Assembly (NCBI RefSeq): GCF_001598215.1
Contig: NZ_BCXJ01000004.1
Span: forward strand, 310,001 to 374,000
From: Shouchella clausii
GTDB lineage: Bacteria > Bacillota > Bacilli > Bacillales > Bacillaceae_D
Direction: 5' to 3'
Length of the DNA stretch: 64,000 bases
The notes below the pieces were generated by a model. That model worked only from the letters and a program-made list of their open reading frames with translations, was not told the DNA's origin and ran no database searches. Both the position numbers and the translations under genes were made by a program. Positions 8,644 through 17,268 of the stretch are shown piece after piece (the first letter of the stretch is position 1; each line of letters begins with the position of its first letter).

Positions 8644-9252
8644 TTATACGAAAGCAAATGCAGCGGAAACACCTACATAGGTAAGTGCTGCAAAAACGAT
8701 AATCGATACATATGTCATAATTTGTTGCGAACGAGGTGTTACAGTAATGCCCCATGATACGGCAAACGACCATAGCCCATTGGCAAAGTGGAACGTCGCA
8801 GACACGATGCCGACTATGTAAAATGCCATCATCCACGGGTTTTGCAAAATATTTGCCATCATATCGTAGTTGACTTCATGACCAAACAGCACTTGGATCC
8901 GCGTGTCCCAAACATGCCAAGAAATGAAGATTAAGAGAAAAACCCCTGTCCACCGTTGGATGCGGAACATCCAATTTCGGAATGTGCCAAAGCGGCTTGT
9001 ATTGTTTTTTGCTTGCATAGCAATGTAAATGCCATAAATCGCGTGATAAAGAATCGGAATAAAAATGATGAGCAGTTCTAACGCATAACGAAAGGGCAGA
9101 CTCTCCATAAAGTGGGCTGCCTGATTAAATGCCTCTGGTCCTCTTGTTGCAAAGTGGTTGACTATTAAATGCTGAATTAGAAAAATTCCAATTGGTATAA
9201 CTCCTAGCAATGAATGAAGCCTACGATTAAAGTACTCTCGATTCTCAGCCAT
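8644..9252 (-). CDS. sdhC: Succinate dehydrogenase cytochrome b558 subunit
   Basis: A 202-residue membrane anchor with five predicted helices that binds two b hemes and reduces menaquinone. With the start at ATG 9252 (GGAGGG, 8 bp upstream), His28, His70, His113 and His155 fall at the numbers known for the heme ligands of the B. subtilis protein, which supports this start over the longer frame to 9285. It is first gene of sdhCAB. Confidence 0.97.
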   Translation of the reverse strand: MAENREYFNRRLHSLLGVIPIGIFLIQHLIVNHFATRGPEAFNQAAHFMESLPFRYALELLIIFIPILYHAIYGIYIAMQAKNNTSRFGTFRNWMFRIQRWTGVFLLIFISWHVWDTRIQVLFGHEVNYDMMANILQNPWMMAFYIVGIVSATFHFANGLWSFAVSWGITVTPRSQQIMTYVSIIVFAALTYVGVSAAFAFV

Positions 9253-9368
9253 ACACGTTCCCTCCACGATATTTTTCCTCATCAAGACCCCTTATACAAA
9301 TTCATCGTTTTTCTCTCTCTTATAACTGTACCCCCTGATATGGATTATGAATACACTCATTGAAAACC

Positions 9369-9398
9369 TGAAACTGTGAAATCTATTTGACAGTTTCA
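9369..9398. promoter_or_regulatory. Inverted repeat upstream of sdhC
   Basis: TGAAACTGT (9369-9377), 12 bp, then ACAGTTTCA (9390-9398), a perfect 9-bp dyad about 117 bp upstream of sdhC. It could be an operator; no known regulator was matched confidently, and no clear sigma-A promoter was identified nearby. Confidence 0.4.
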
Positions 9399-9483
9399 TT
9401 TTACTCCTAGGGAAAATCCGCGTCAAGAAAACGGATTCAATTCATCCTGATTTTAAAGGGTTTTGAATGTTCTTTCTACATAA

Positions 9484-9536
9484 TCCGACAGAAATCGGCT
9501 GCTTGGCGCTAGCCGATAATGACTGATTCTGTCGGA
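9484..9536 (-). terminator. Nested hairpin overlapping the 3' end of the Ktr gene
   Basis: The left arm 9484-9500 pairs as TCCGACAGAA with TTCTGTCGGA (9527-9536) and as ATCGGCT with AGCCGAT (9511-9517), leaving a 9-nt bulge. The structure includes the last nine codons and the stop. Its position suggests termination, but the T-tract is poor. Confidence 0.5.
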
Positions 9537-10864
9537 TAGTGATAATGGCTTTTCGTTTGTTTCTTTTTAAACGAAAACAGCATAGCGACAATCCCTACCC
9601 TGCCAATAAACATTAAGCACATTAAAACGATTTGGCTTGGATAAGAAAGAGCGGCAGTCTCCCCCATCGACAGTCCGCATGTTCCAAATGCAGAAGCAAC
9701 TTCTACAATTAAAACAAGCAAACCTATACCGCTGTTTCGCTCAAAAAAAGCGATGCTGATTAAGGAAACAGCAATGAGCAGTGCTGCAACAGACAAAACG
9801 ATAAAGACCTTTTCTTGGTCGTCTTTATGGATTTGCCGCCCAAATGCATTGACACGGTTACGGCCTAAAGCGTAACCTCTGATTGTCAAAACCATCACCG
9901 CAAGCGTAGTCGTCCGTATCCCTCCGCCAACACTCGAAGGGCTCGCTCCAATAATCATTAGCCCTGACATAAAAAGCAACGTTGATTCCTCAAATTGACT
10001 AATATCTAATGTTGATAGCCCAGCACTTCGTGTTGTAGCCGATTGGAACAGAGCATGGCCAAACTGTTCAAACCAAGGCAAGCCAGCAAAAACGCCAAAC
10101 GACTCAAACAGCCAAATGCCAAGCGTGCCAATGACAAAAACAAGAAAATAAGTGGAGACGGTTAATTTTGTAAACAAACTAAAACGAAATCCTGAATGTC
10201 GGTTTAGCCAAAATTCCCTGCACTCTACAAGAACAGGAAAACCAATCGAGCCAGCAATAATTAACAGGATCATTATGAATTGGACGACTGGGTCGCCAGC
10301 AAACGGTTGAAGAGATTGTCCCGTTATATCAAAGCCGGCATTAGTGAACGCGCTCAAGGCAGCAAAAAACCCTTGCACATAAGCTTCGGTCCATGTATCG
10401 AAGTAGCGCAAGTAATAAGTACCGAGTACAAGCCCGCCAATACATTCAATTGCAAGGGCAAGCAGCAAAAGCCTCCTCATGAGCAAAACAAGGCCACTCA
10501 TATGATTTTGGACACGATTTTGGTCAGCGATAATAAGCATGCGCTGAGCCAAGTTTACTTTCTTCCCCAATACGATCCAAGTAAACGTTCCAAGTGTCAT
10601 AATCCCGATCCCACCTAGTTGAATCGCAATCGATAGCACGAATATGCCAGCTCCATTAAAGGTCTCAGCTACAGAAATTGTCGTTAGCCCCGTTACACTT
10701 ACGGCGCTGACTGCGGTAAACAAGGAATCTCGGTACGGAAGCGTTACCCCGTCTTGATGGAACCAAGGATTCATTAAGATCAGGCTAAACACAAAAATCG
10801 TCAGCAAATAAGCAACAATTATGATTTGAAATGAATTGCTTAAACGTGCATGCTTATTTTCCAT
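9509..10864 (-). CDS. Ktr/Trk-type potassium uptake channel subunit (KtrB/KtrD-like)
   Basis: A 451-residue integral membrane protein of the TrkH/KtrB superfamily, forming the K+ pore. Four filter-type repeats are visible: SVTGLTT, FTNAGFD, TRSAGLST and FGTCGLSMG. The start is ATG 10864 after GAGGTG; a GTG at 10885 is less likely. No regulatory RCK subunit (KtrA/KtrC) is adjacent, as for the unlinked ktrD of B. subtilis. It is inserted between sdhC and yslB relative to B. subtilis order. K+ (or Na+) transport of this type matters for pH and salt adaptation, which would suit an alkaliphile (inference). Confidence 0.9.
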   Translation of the reverse strand: MENKHARLSNSFQIIIVAYLLTIFVFSLILMNPWFHQDGVTLPYRDSLFTAVSAVSVTGLTTISVAETFNGAGIFVLSIAIQLGGIGIMTLGTFTWIVLGKKVNLAQRMLIIADQNRVQNHMSGLVLLMRRLLLLALAIECIGGLVLGTYYLRYFDTWTEAYVQGFFAALSAFTNAGFDITGQSLQPFAGDPVVQFIMILLIIAGSIGFPVLVECREFWLNRHSGFRFSLFTKLTVSTYFLVFVIGTLGIWLFESFGVFAGLPWFEQFGHALFQSATTRSAGLSTLDISQFEESTLLFMSGLMIIGASPSSVGGGIRTTTLAVMVLTIRGYALGRNRVNAFGRQIHKDDQEKVFIVLSVAALLIAVSLISIAFFERNSGIGLLVLIVEVASAFGTCGLSMGETAALSYPSQIVLMCLMFIGRVGIVAMLFSFKKKQTKSHYHYPTESVIIG

Positions 10865-11034
10865 GGTACACCTCTCATTTGTCACCAGTTAGTATATCAC
10901 TGTCTGACCTCCTTTACTATATCGCATAGGTTTGAAAATTTGCGAGAAAAATTGGCCAGAAGAACTACTGACAAAATCGCTAATCACAGGTAGTATAGGA
11001 ACATGGAAAGCTATCGAAAGGTTGAGGTGTGACA

Positions 11035-11457
11035 ATGAGTGGGGAAGGCAACAAGGAGCAAACAGCAGCGCAATATGGCTATGATTTAATCCGTAACGAT
11101 ATCTTACGCACGATTCTCGGGGACGAGCACGACAGATTGCTTTATTGGGTTGGCAAAAAAGTCGCGCGCGACAATCCACTTGAATCAGTCGAAGAATTAA
11201 TTTCGTTTTTCCAACGTGCAGAATGGGGGCAACTCCAGCGTCTAAAAGAAAAACGGAGCGAATATATTTTTGAGCTGACAGGAGAATGGATGGGGCGAAA
11301 AGATAGGCGCTGTTACCAGCTTGAGGCTGGCTTTTTAGCGGAAACTTTTGAAGTGTGGCATGAGGTAACGACCGCCGTTACATACACGCAAAAACGGAAC
11401 AGCACGATTTTCACGGTTCACTTTGACAGAAATGATACCGTCTATGTAGAAGATTAA
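11035..11457 (+). CDS. yslB: YslB-family protein (DUF2507)
   Basis: A 140-residue cytoplasmic protein of unknown role, recognised from the YGYDLIRNDILRTILG and LYWVGKKVAR segments and from its position between the sdh region and uvrC. ATG 11035 follows GAGGTG; GTG 11029 overlaps that site. It is convergent with uvrC and shares a terminator with it. The DUF2507/V4R-like assignment is from memory of the family. Confidence 0.8.
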   Translation: MSGEGNKEQTAAQYGYDLIRNDILRTILGDEHDRLLYWVGKKVARDNPLESVEELISFFQRAEWGQLQRLKEKRSEYIFELTGEWMGRKDRRCYQLEAGFLAETFEVWHEVTTAVTYTQKRNSTIFTVHFDRNDTVYVED

Positions 11458-11471
11458 ACATTATCACAATA

Positions 11472-11505
11472 AAAAACAAGCCGTTAAACATTCGGCTTGT
11501 TTTTG
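11472..11505. terminator. Bidirectional terminator of yslB and uvrC
   Basis: AAAAAACAAGCCG and CGGCTTGTTTTT arms around a 9-base loop. The uvrC stop codon (11484-11486) and its final codons lie inside the hairpin. Confidence 0.85.
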
Positions 11506-13268
11506 TTTAATGTGTGATGAATGGTTTCGGCCAGTTTGGCTGGCACGTGTTTGCTCAATTCCTCAACGGATGCTTCCTTGATTTTCTTTACTGAACCGAA
11601 CGCTTTTAGAAGCGCTTTTCTCCGCTTCTCTCCTACACCAGGAATATCATCAAGTGCCGATTGCAAAAACGACTTCGCCCGTGTTTGACGATGGAACGTG
11701 ATCGCAAAACGATGGACTTCATCTTGGATACGTTGCAACAAATAGAATTCATGGCTGTCACGCTGTAGAGGCACGACCACAGGAGGAGAGCCCATTAATA
11801 ATTGTGACGTCCGGTGTTTATCATCTTTAGCCAAGCCGCAGACAGGGATATTTTGGCCAAGCTCATCTTCAATCACTTCTTTAGCCGCAGCAATCTGTCC
11901 GGCGCCACCATCAATGACAATCAAATCAGGCAACGGACGTTTTTCTTTTAAAAGGCGGACGTAGCGACGGCGCACCACTTCACGCATCGATCCATAATCA
12001 TCGGGACCTTCCACCGTTTTGATTTTATATTTACGGTACTCTTTCCGCTGCGGCACACCGTTTACAAAGACAACCATAGCAGACACTGGGTCAACACCTT
12101 GAATGTTCGAATTGTCAAATGCCTCAATCCGGTAAGGCGCATTAATTCCAATTGCCTCCCCGAGACGTTCAACTGCTTTCACCGTTCTCTCTTCATCCCG
12201 TTCAATGAGCGAAAATTTCTCTTTTAAAGCAAGAGCAGCGTTTTCTTCAGCTAAATCGAGCAGCGCTTTTTTTTGGCCTCGTTTTGGTTGTGTGACACGC
12301 GTCTCAAGCAACTCTTCCAGCAATTGTTTATCGACGCTTTCAGCAACAAAAATTTCTTTTGGCTTGATATGGTTTTTTTCTAAATAAAACCGAGCTATAA
12401 ATGTTAGCAGCTCTTCGCTTGCCTCCTGGTAAAAGGGGAAAATCGACACGTCCCGTTCCATGAGGCGGCCTTGACGAATAAAGAATACTTGGACGCACAT
12501 CCATCCTTTATCATATGAAAAGCCAAATACGTCCCTGTCTGTTTTGTCAGCAAACGCCATTTTTTGCTTTTCCATTACTTTTTCCATTTGTGCAATCGTA
12601 TCCCTTAGTTCTTTAGCCCGTTCAAAATCTAGGTCTTCGGCTGCTTGCTCCATTCGTTCGCGAAGTTGGGCTTTTATGTCGCTATGACCCTTTTTCAAAA
12701 ACTTAGTGATCTCATTCACCATATTTTGGTTGGTTTCTTCACTCACTTCATATACGCAAGGAGCTAGACATTGGCCGATGTGGTAATACAAACAAACGGA
12801 GTCCGGCATTTTCCGGCATTTTCGCAATGGATACAGGCGGTCTAACAGTTTTTTCGTCTCCGTCGCAGCGCCTGCATTCGGATAAGGGCCAAAATACTTT
12901 GCCCCGTCTTTTTTCACTTTCCGCGTAATTAACAAACGGGGGTGACGCTCATTCGTGATTTTAATATACGGATACGTTTTGTCGTCTTTTAACAACACAT
13001 TGTATTTTGGGTCATGCCTTTTAATAAGTGTAAGCTCTAAAATCAATGCTTCGATGTTACTGGAGGTGACGATGTATTCAAAATCGCATATTTCTCCAAC
13101 AAGGCGTTGTGTTTTGCTATCATGGCTTCCAGTAAAGTAGGAGCGAACTCTGTTTTTTAACACTTTTGCCTTACCGACATAAATAATCGTCCCTTGGCGG
13201 TCTTTCATCAAATAGCAACCAGGCTTGTCAGGCAATAGAGCCAACTTATTGGTAATGGTTTCGTTCAA
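11484..13268 (-). CDS. uvrC: Excinuclease ABC subunit C
   Basis: A 594-residue nuclease that makes both incisions in nucleotide excision repair. An N-terminal GIY-YIG domain ([10 protein letters not shown]...IIYVGKAK, residues 15-90), a UVR helix pair near 200-235, an RNase H-like domain ([20 protein letters not shown]) and C-terminal helix-hairpin-helix ([11 protein letters not shown]) are all seen. It starts at TTG 13268 after AGGAGG. It lies downstream of trxA but behind its terminator. Confidence 0.98.
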   Translation of the reverse strand: MNETITNKLALLPDKPGCYLMKDRQGTIIYVGKAKVLKNRVRSYFTGSHDSKTQRLVGEICDFEYIVTSSNIEALILELTLIKRHDPKYNVLLKDDKTYPYIKITNERHPRLLITRKVKKDGAKYFGPYPNAGAATETKKLLDRLYPLRKCRKMPDSVCLYYHIGQCLAPCVYEVSEETNQNMVNEITKFLKKGHSDIKAQLRERMEQAAEDLDFERAKELRDTIAQMEKVMEKQKMAFADKTDRDVFGFSYDKGWMCVQVFFIRQGRLMERDVSIFPFYQEASEELLTFIARFYLEKNHIKPKEIFVAESVDKQLLEELLETRVTQPKRGQKKALLDLAEENAALALKEKFSLIERDEERTVKAVERLGEAIGINAPYRIEAFDNSNIQGVDPVSAMVVFVNGVPQRKEYRKYKIKTVEGPDDYGSMREVVRRRYVRLLKEKRPLPDLIVIDGGAGQIAAAKEVIEDELGQNIPVCGLAKDDKHRTSQLLMGSPPVVVPLQRDSHEFYLLQRIQDEVHRFAITFHRQTRAKSFLQSALDDIPGVGEKRRKALLKAFGSVKKIKEASVEELSKHVPAKLAETIHHTLNKNKPNV

Positions 13269-13288
13269 TCGTTCCTCCTCCTGTAAAA

Positions 13289-13316
13289 AGTCCGCCTTTT
13301 TTAAAAAAGGCGGACT
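13289..13316 (-). terminator. Terminator of trxA
   Basis: AGTCCGCCTTTTTT pairs perfectly with AAAAAAGGCGGACT immediately after the trxA stop codon. Confidence 0.85.
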
Positions 13317-13323
13317 GCTTGGA

Positions 13324-13638
13324 TTACAGTTGTTTATTCAACAGCTCTTCCAAAGCTTCTTTCGGTTGGAAGCCGACCGCTTTGTCAACCACTTCGCCGT
13401 CTTTTAGGACAAGCAGCGTTGGAATGCTCATAACTCCAAATTTTCCAGCGGTTTCTTGGTTTTCGTCGACATCCACTTTCACGATTTTCGCCTTATCACC
13501 AAGATCGCCGTCAAGCTCTTCTAATACTGGAGCGATCATTTTGCATGGTCCACACCAAGGAGCCCAAAAATCTACAAGAACGAGGCCTTCCTTTGTTTCC
13601 TCCGTGAAGTTTTGGTCAGTCGCATTGACAATTGCCAT
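13324..13638 (-). CDS. trxA: Thioredoxin
   Basis: A 104-residue general dithiol reductant with the WCGPCK active site (Cys29, Cys32) and the cis-Pro SIPTLLV loop. The ATG follows AAAGGGG. An extended -10 (TGG-TATACT, 13673-13678 on the minus strand) lies about 35 bp upstream. It is flanked by uvrC and etfA as in B. subtilis. Confidence 0.98.
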   Translation of the reverse strand: MAIVNATDQNFTEETKEGLVLVDFWAPWCGPCKMIAPVLEELDGDLGDKAKIVKVDVDENQETAGKFGVMSIPTLLVLKDGEVVDKAVGFQPKEALEELLNKQL

Positions 13639-13762
13639 TTGCCAAATCCCCTTTCATTGATAACATATTTACAGTATACCATTCCGTAAGCCTGTAAGAA
13701 AATCTGCTGCTTCTCTGGAATAGATTACCCACTGTCGACTAATCATAAACGATTTTTTCCAA

Positions 13763-13826
13763 AATAGAAAGCCACTTGCTCACGCAAGCAGCATAAGGCG
13801 AAAGACTAGCTTTCTAGTCGACTTTT
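13763..13826 (-). terminator. Tandem hairpins after etfA
   Basis: Reading on the minus strand: GACTAG-aaag-CTAGTC followed by TTT (13804-13826), then GCTGCTTGC-gtga-GCAAGTGGC followed by TTTCTATTTT (13763-13795). Either could terminate the fad-etf transcript. The same stretch resembles the dispersed repeat (see copy E). Confidence 0.6.
13776..13815 (+). repeat. Possible degenerate dispersed repeat, copy E
   Basis: CAAAATAGAA and TCACG-AAGCAGC match copy B, and CATAAG-GCGAA-GAC matches copy D. The resemblance is patchy and may be chance. Confidence 0.3.
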
Positions 13827-13866
13827 TGCCGCCATTGTTGCCACACACTGGCGCAAGTAGCTATTG

Positions 13867-14844
13867 TTATTTAGAGACAAGCACGGCTTTTAATTCTTCT
13901 GTAAGGAGTGGCACAATTTCAAACAAATCGCCGACAATACCGTAATCAGCAACTTCAAAAATAGGGGCTTCTGGGTCTTTGTTAATGGCAACAATCACTT
14001 TCGAGTTGGACATCCCTGCTAAATGCTGGATCGCTCCCGAAAGGCCGACGGCAATGTATAAATCCGGTGTAACGACTTTGCCTGTCTGGCCGATTTGCAA
14101 GGAGTAATCACAATACTCGGCGTCACATGCCCCACGGGAAGCACCAACTGCCCCGCCAAGAAGGTCAGCAAGCTCTTGTAGTGGCTTAAAGCCATCTGCA
14201 CTTTTCACACCCCTGCCGCCAGCTACAATAATATTGGCCTCAGACAAATCGACGCCGCCTGTCGCTTTTTTGACCACATCCTTCACAATTGTGCGCAAAT
14301 CATGGATGTCGACGGATTGTGTTTCAACTTCACCAGAAGCGCTTTCCTCTTTAGCTAAAGCAGCGATGTTATTCGGCCGGATTGTCACGATGTAAGGCCC
14401 TTCGTCAGCAGCTTTGCGCTTTTCAAATGCCTTCCCCGAGTAAATCGGACGTGTAAACACTGGTGTACCGTCTGCCTCGATAGCAACAACATCAGAAAAG
14501 AGCGCTGCATCCAGTTTAACAGCCAGGCGCGGTGACAGGTCTTTACCGACTGAAGTGTGGCCAAGAACGACCACGTCTGGATTTTCTTTGTCAAACACTT
14601 GCAAATACGCTTGCTTGTATGCGTCTGTTGTGTAATTCGCTAGCTCAGGATGTTCCACGACAATCACTCGGTCTGCTCCGTATTGAAATAACTGTTCGCC
14701 AAGACCTGCGATCGCTTCCCCAGCAAGAATGGCTGTCACTTCGCCGCCATCAGCAAGCTCCTTTGCAGCAGCAATGGCTTCAAATGACACATTCCGTAAT
14801 TCATTGTTTTTCGCTTCTGCCAAGACGATTGTTTTTTTAGCCAT
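13867..14844 (-). CDS. etfA: Electron transfer flavoprotein alpha subunit
   Basis: A 325-residue partner of EtfB; the heterodimer takes electrons from acyl-CoA dehydrogenases. The C-terminal FAD domain shows [22 protein letters not shown] and [20 protein letters not shown]. It is last in fadR-fadB-etfB-etfA, 13 bp after etfB. The ATG follows GGGGGAGAGG. Confidence 0.97.
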   Translation of the reverse strand: MAKKTIVLAEAKNNELRNVSFEAIAAAKELADGGEVTAILAGEAIAGLGEQLFQYGADRVIVVEHPELANYTTDAYKQAYLQVFDKENPDVVVLGHTSVGKDLSPRLAVKLDAALFSDVVAIEADGTPVFTRPIYSGKAFEKRKAADEGPYIVTIRPNNIAALAKEESASGEVETQSVDIHDLRTIVKDVVKKATGGVDLSEANIIVAGGRGVKSADGFKPLQELADLLGGAVGASRGACDAEYCDYSLQIGQTGKVVTPDLYIAVGLSGAIQHLAGMSNSKVIVAINKDPEAPIFEVADYGIVGDLFEIVPLLTEELKAVLVSK

Positions 14845-14857
14845 ATTCCTCTCCCCC

Positions 14858-15628
14858 TTAAAGCACTTTTGCTTCTATTTTCAACAGCGATACGAGCTCT
14901 TTCACTTGCTGCGATGGCTCCCCTTCTAGCTTTTTGCCTGCTTGCTTTTCAGGCGGCAAATAGACATCGACTACCGTTGTTTTTGCCGCTACCTCTTCCT
15001 CGTCTACATCTAAATCGTCTAAATCAAGCACTTCAAGTGGCTTTTTCTTCGCTTTCATAATTCCTGGAAGCGACGGGTACCGAGGGTCGTTTAAGCCTTG
15101 TTGGGCAGTGACAAGCAGCGGCAGCTCCACTTCAAGCTTTTCTTCGTCCCCTTCGACATCGCGAACAATATGAGCGGTTTGCCCTTCAATAGAAATCCCG
15201 GTAATCGTTGTCACTTGGGCGATGCCAAGCAATTCCGCAAGCCGTGGTCCAACCTGTCCTGAACCGCCGTCAACGGCTACATTGCCAGCCAGTATAATAT
15301 CGACTTCTTTGTCCTTAAAGTAGGCATACAATAGTGCTGCAGTTGTTGCGGGATCGCTCTCTTCCAGCTCTTCTCTATCAATCAAAACAGCTTTGTCTGC
15401 TCCCATTGCCAGCGCTGTCCGAAGTTGCTTTTCTGCATCTTCTTCTCCAACTGTGACGACTGTAACCTCTCCGCCATGCGCTTCTTTAAGCACAAGTGCT
15501 TCTTCGACAGCATACTCATCATACGGGTTAATAATAAACTCGGCGCCATCTTCTTGGACTTTGCCGTTTTGAATGGTAATGGCTTCCTCTGTATCAAATG
15601 TTCTTTTCAACACAACGAAAATATTCAT
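14858..15628 (-). CDS. etfB: Electron transfer flavoprotein beta subunit
   Basis: A 256-residue ETF domain protein binding AMP. It has NPYDEYAVEEAL near residue 36, LAGNVAVDGGSGQVGPRLAELL and the typical beta-subunit DLDDLDVD tail. The ATG follows AGGAGG. It lies between fadB and etfA in the beta-oxidation operon. Confidence 0.97.
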   Translation of the reverse strand: MNIFVVLKRTFDTEEAITIQNGKVQEDGAEFIINPYDEYAVEEALVLKEAHGGEVTVVTVGEEDAEKQLRTALAMGADKAVLIDREELEESDPATTAALLYAYFKDKEVDIILAGNVAVDGGSGQVGPRLAELLGIAQVTTITGISIEGQTAHIVRDVEGDEEKLEVELPLLVTAQQGLNDPRYPSLPGIMKAKKKPLEVLDLDDLDVDEEEVAAKTTVVDVYLPPEKQAGKKLEGEPSQQVKELVSLLKIEAKVL

Positions 15629-15655
15629 GGGAATTCCTCCTATAACTCGTAGTGA

Positions 15656-16426
15656 CTATTTGCCGCGAAAAACAGGTTTGCGCTTTTCAATAAAAGCATT
15701 GACGCCTTCTATGCGATCCTCTTTCTGATAGACTTCGGAAAAATATGCGATCTCCTTTTCTAAGCCTTCGTCCAGAGCGCCTTCGCTCGTTTTAGTTAGC
15801 TCTAGTACGCACTTGACCGTTAACGGGCTCTTAGCAGCAATCGTCCTTGCCATCGCCCTTGCTTCTTCCAACAGACGATCTTCATCGCATACTTTATTCA
15901 CAAGTCCAACGTTAAGCGCCTCTTCGGCCGTAATAGGAGCGCTTGTCAGCATCATTTCCAACGCTTTCGGCTGGCCAACAAGCCGCGGCAATCTTTGTGT
16001 CCCACCGAAGCCTGGAATCAACCCGAGGTTGAGTTCTGGCAAGCCGAGCTTTGTTCCTCCTGCCGCCAGACGAATATGGCAAGCCATTGCTAGTTCAAGG
16101 CCGCCGCCGAGCGCGGCGCCATGGATAGCAGCGATAACGGGCTTTGGAGATGCCTCAATTTTGTTGAACGTATCTTGCCCTTTTTTGCCTAGTTGGGCAA
16201 ACTCCTCGCTGTCGCTCACCTCTGTAAATTCTTTGATATCCGCCCCTGCCGCAAAAAAACGGCCTTCCCCGTAAATGATTGCCACTTTAATCGCATCATC
16301 TTTGTATACGTTTTCAAAAACCTCGCTCAGCTCTTCTATTACAGACCGTGCAAGCGCATTGGCAGGGGGCCGCCTTAGCGCGATCTCCGCGATGCCGTCT
16401 GTGACGTTCCATGTGATGTTTTCCAC
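15656..16426 (-). CDS. fadB: Enoyl-CoA hydratase (FadB/YsiB-type)
   Basis: A 256-residue crotonase-fold enzyme hydrating trans-2-enoyl-CoA in fatty-acid degradation. Oxyanion-hole segments FFAAGADIKEF and AIHGAALGGGLELA and the catalytic-loop LIPGFGGTQRLPRLVG are present. It starts at GTG 16426 after AAGGAGG. It sits in the FadR-controlled unit between fadR and etfB. This is the single-domain Bacillus enzyme, not the multifunctional E. coli FadB. Confidence 0.93.
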   Translation of the reverse strand: MENITWNVTDGIAEIALRRPPANALARSVIEELSEVFENVYKDDAIKVAIIYGEGRFFAAGADIKEFTEVSDSEEFAQLGKKGQDTFNKIEASPKPVIAAIHGAALGGGLELAMACHIRLAAGGTKLGLPELNLGLIPGFGGTQRLPRLVGQPKALEMMLTSAPITAEEALNVGLVNKVCDEDRLLEEARAMARTIAAKSPLTVKCVLELTKTSEGALDEGLEKEIAYFSEVYQKEDRIEGVNAFIEKRKPVFRGK

Positions 16427-16539
16427 TGGTAGTCCTCCTTTACTGTAAACCTATGAAAAGGGCAGATACCCTTTTTAAAGCAATCAAATCAATCCGTTCT
16501 CACTATCGGGTCGTCGCTGTCACTATAGTGATCAAACGT

Positions 16540-17127
16540 TCACTTCCCTTGCAGCCCATGGAACAGTAGGCGATGGACGTTTTCAGCTTGTTTCTTCAGC
16601 GGAAACTTGCCTTCTGCCATGACCCAATTGGAGACGACTTCATCCATAACGCCAAATACCATTTGTCTTGCTAAAAGCGGATCCAGTTCAGAATGAAGGC
16701 AGCCTTCTGTTTTTCCTTCTGCTATTAATTCATCTAAAAGCGTCAAATATCCTTTTAAAACTTGATTGATTCGTTGGCGTAATTCCGACTTTGATTGGCG
16801 CAATTCAAGCTGTGTCACCACAGCAAGATCGTAATTGTCTTCTAGCTGTGAGAAGTGAGACTCAACTAAAATGCGGAACTTTGCTTCTGTTGAGTGTTCC
16901 TTCGCCAATCTTCTCCTGCTTTTTTCGACAAAAGCGCCTAGCTTCTTTTCAAATAATGAAACGAGCAAGTCTTCCTTGTTTTTAAAATACAAATAGATCG
17001 TTCCATCGGCAACGCCCGCTTCTTTCGCTATTTTTGATACTTGCGCTTGATGGAAACCGTGCTTGGCGATCACTATAACCGCTGCATCAATGATTCGGTC
17101 ATACTTTTGACCTCTCTTTTTACTCAA
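16540..17127 (-). CDS. fadR: TetR-family fatty-acid degradation repressor FadR (YsiA-type)
   Basis: A 195-residue repressor that in Bacillus releases DNA on binding long-chain acyl-CoA. The N-terminal helix-turn-helix VSKIAKEAGVADGTIYLYFKNKEDLL is diagnostic. I choose TTG 17127 (AAGGAG 9 bp upstream), giving the family length of about 194; the frame to 17169 would run through the operator. It heads a unit with fadB, etfB and etfA and is preceded by its own promoter and palindrome, so autoregulation is expected. Confidence 0.95.
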   Translation of the reverse strand: MSKKRGQKYDRIIDAAVIVIAKHGFHQAQVSKIAKEAGVADGTIYLYFKNKEDLLVSLFEKKLGAFVEKSRRRLAKEHSTEAKFRILVESHFSQLEDNYDLAVVTQLELRQSKSELRQRINQVLKGYLTLLDELIAEGKTEGCLHSELDPLLARQMVFGVMDEVVSNWVMAEGKFPLKKQAENVHRLLFHGLQGK

Positions 17128-17148
17128 AAACCATCTCTCCTTAACTCC

Positions 17149-17178
17149 ATAACATGAATGAATATTCATTCATGTTAT
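17149..17178. promoter_or_regulatory. FadR operator (30-bp perfect palindrome)
   Basis: Half-site ATAACATGAATGAAT followed by its exact complement. The core TGAATGAATATTCATTCA differs from the published B. subtilis FadR consensus as I remember it at one base. It covers the expected start of the fadR transcript. Confidence 0.9.
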
Positions 17179-17180
17179 CT

Positions 17181-17209
17181 AGTATAGTACGGGAAAGGGC
17201 AATTGTCAA
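17181..17209 (-). promoter_or_regulatory. Sigma-A promoter of fadR-fadB-etfB-etfA
   Basis: Minus-strand TTGACA (17204-17209), 17 bp, TATACT (17181-17186). The predicted start lies inside the FadR palindrome, a classical repression layout. Confidence 0.9.
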
Positions 17210-17228
17210 ACGATAACGGCGGCTTAAA

Positions 17229-17264
17229 AAGGTTTCTCTACATGGCAGCATGTAAAGAAACCTT
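17229..17264 (-). terminator. Terminator of lcfA
   Basis: AAGGTTTC and CATGTA-type arms pair over 16 positions with a GCTGC-like loop, followed on the minus strand by TTTTT. It separates lcfA from the fadR unit. Confidence 0.9.
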
Positions 17265-17268
17265 CCCT

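Noticed and set aside
13763-13826. A CRISPR- or riboswitch-like structure after etfA
   Set aside because: Only two unrelated hairpins are present, with no regular repeat-spacer pattern or conserved aptamer; tandem termination explains them.
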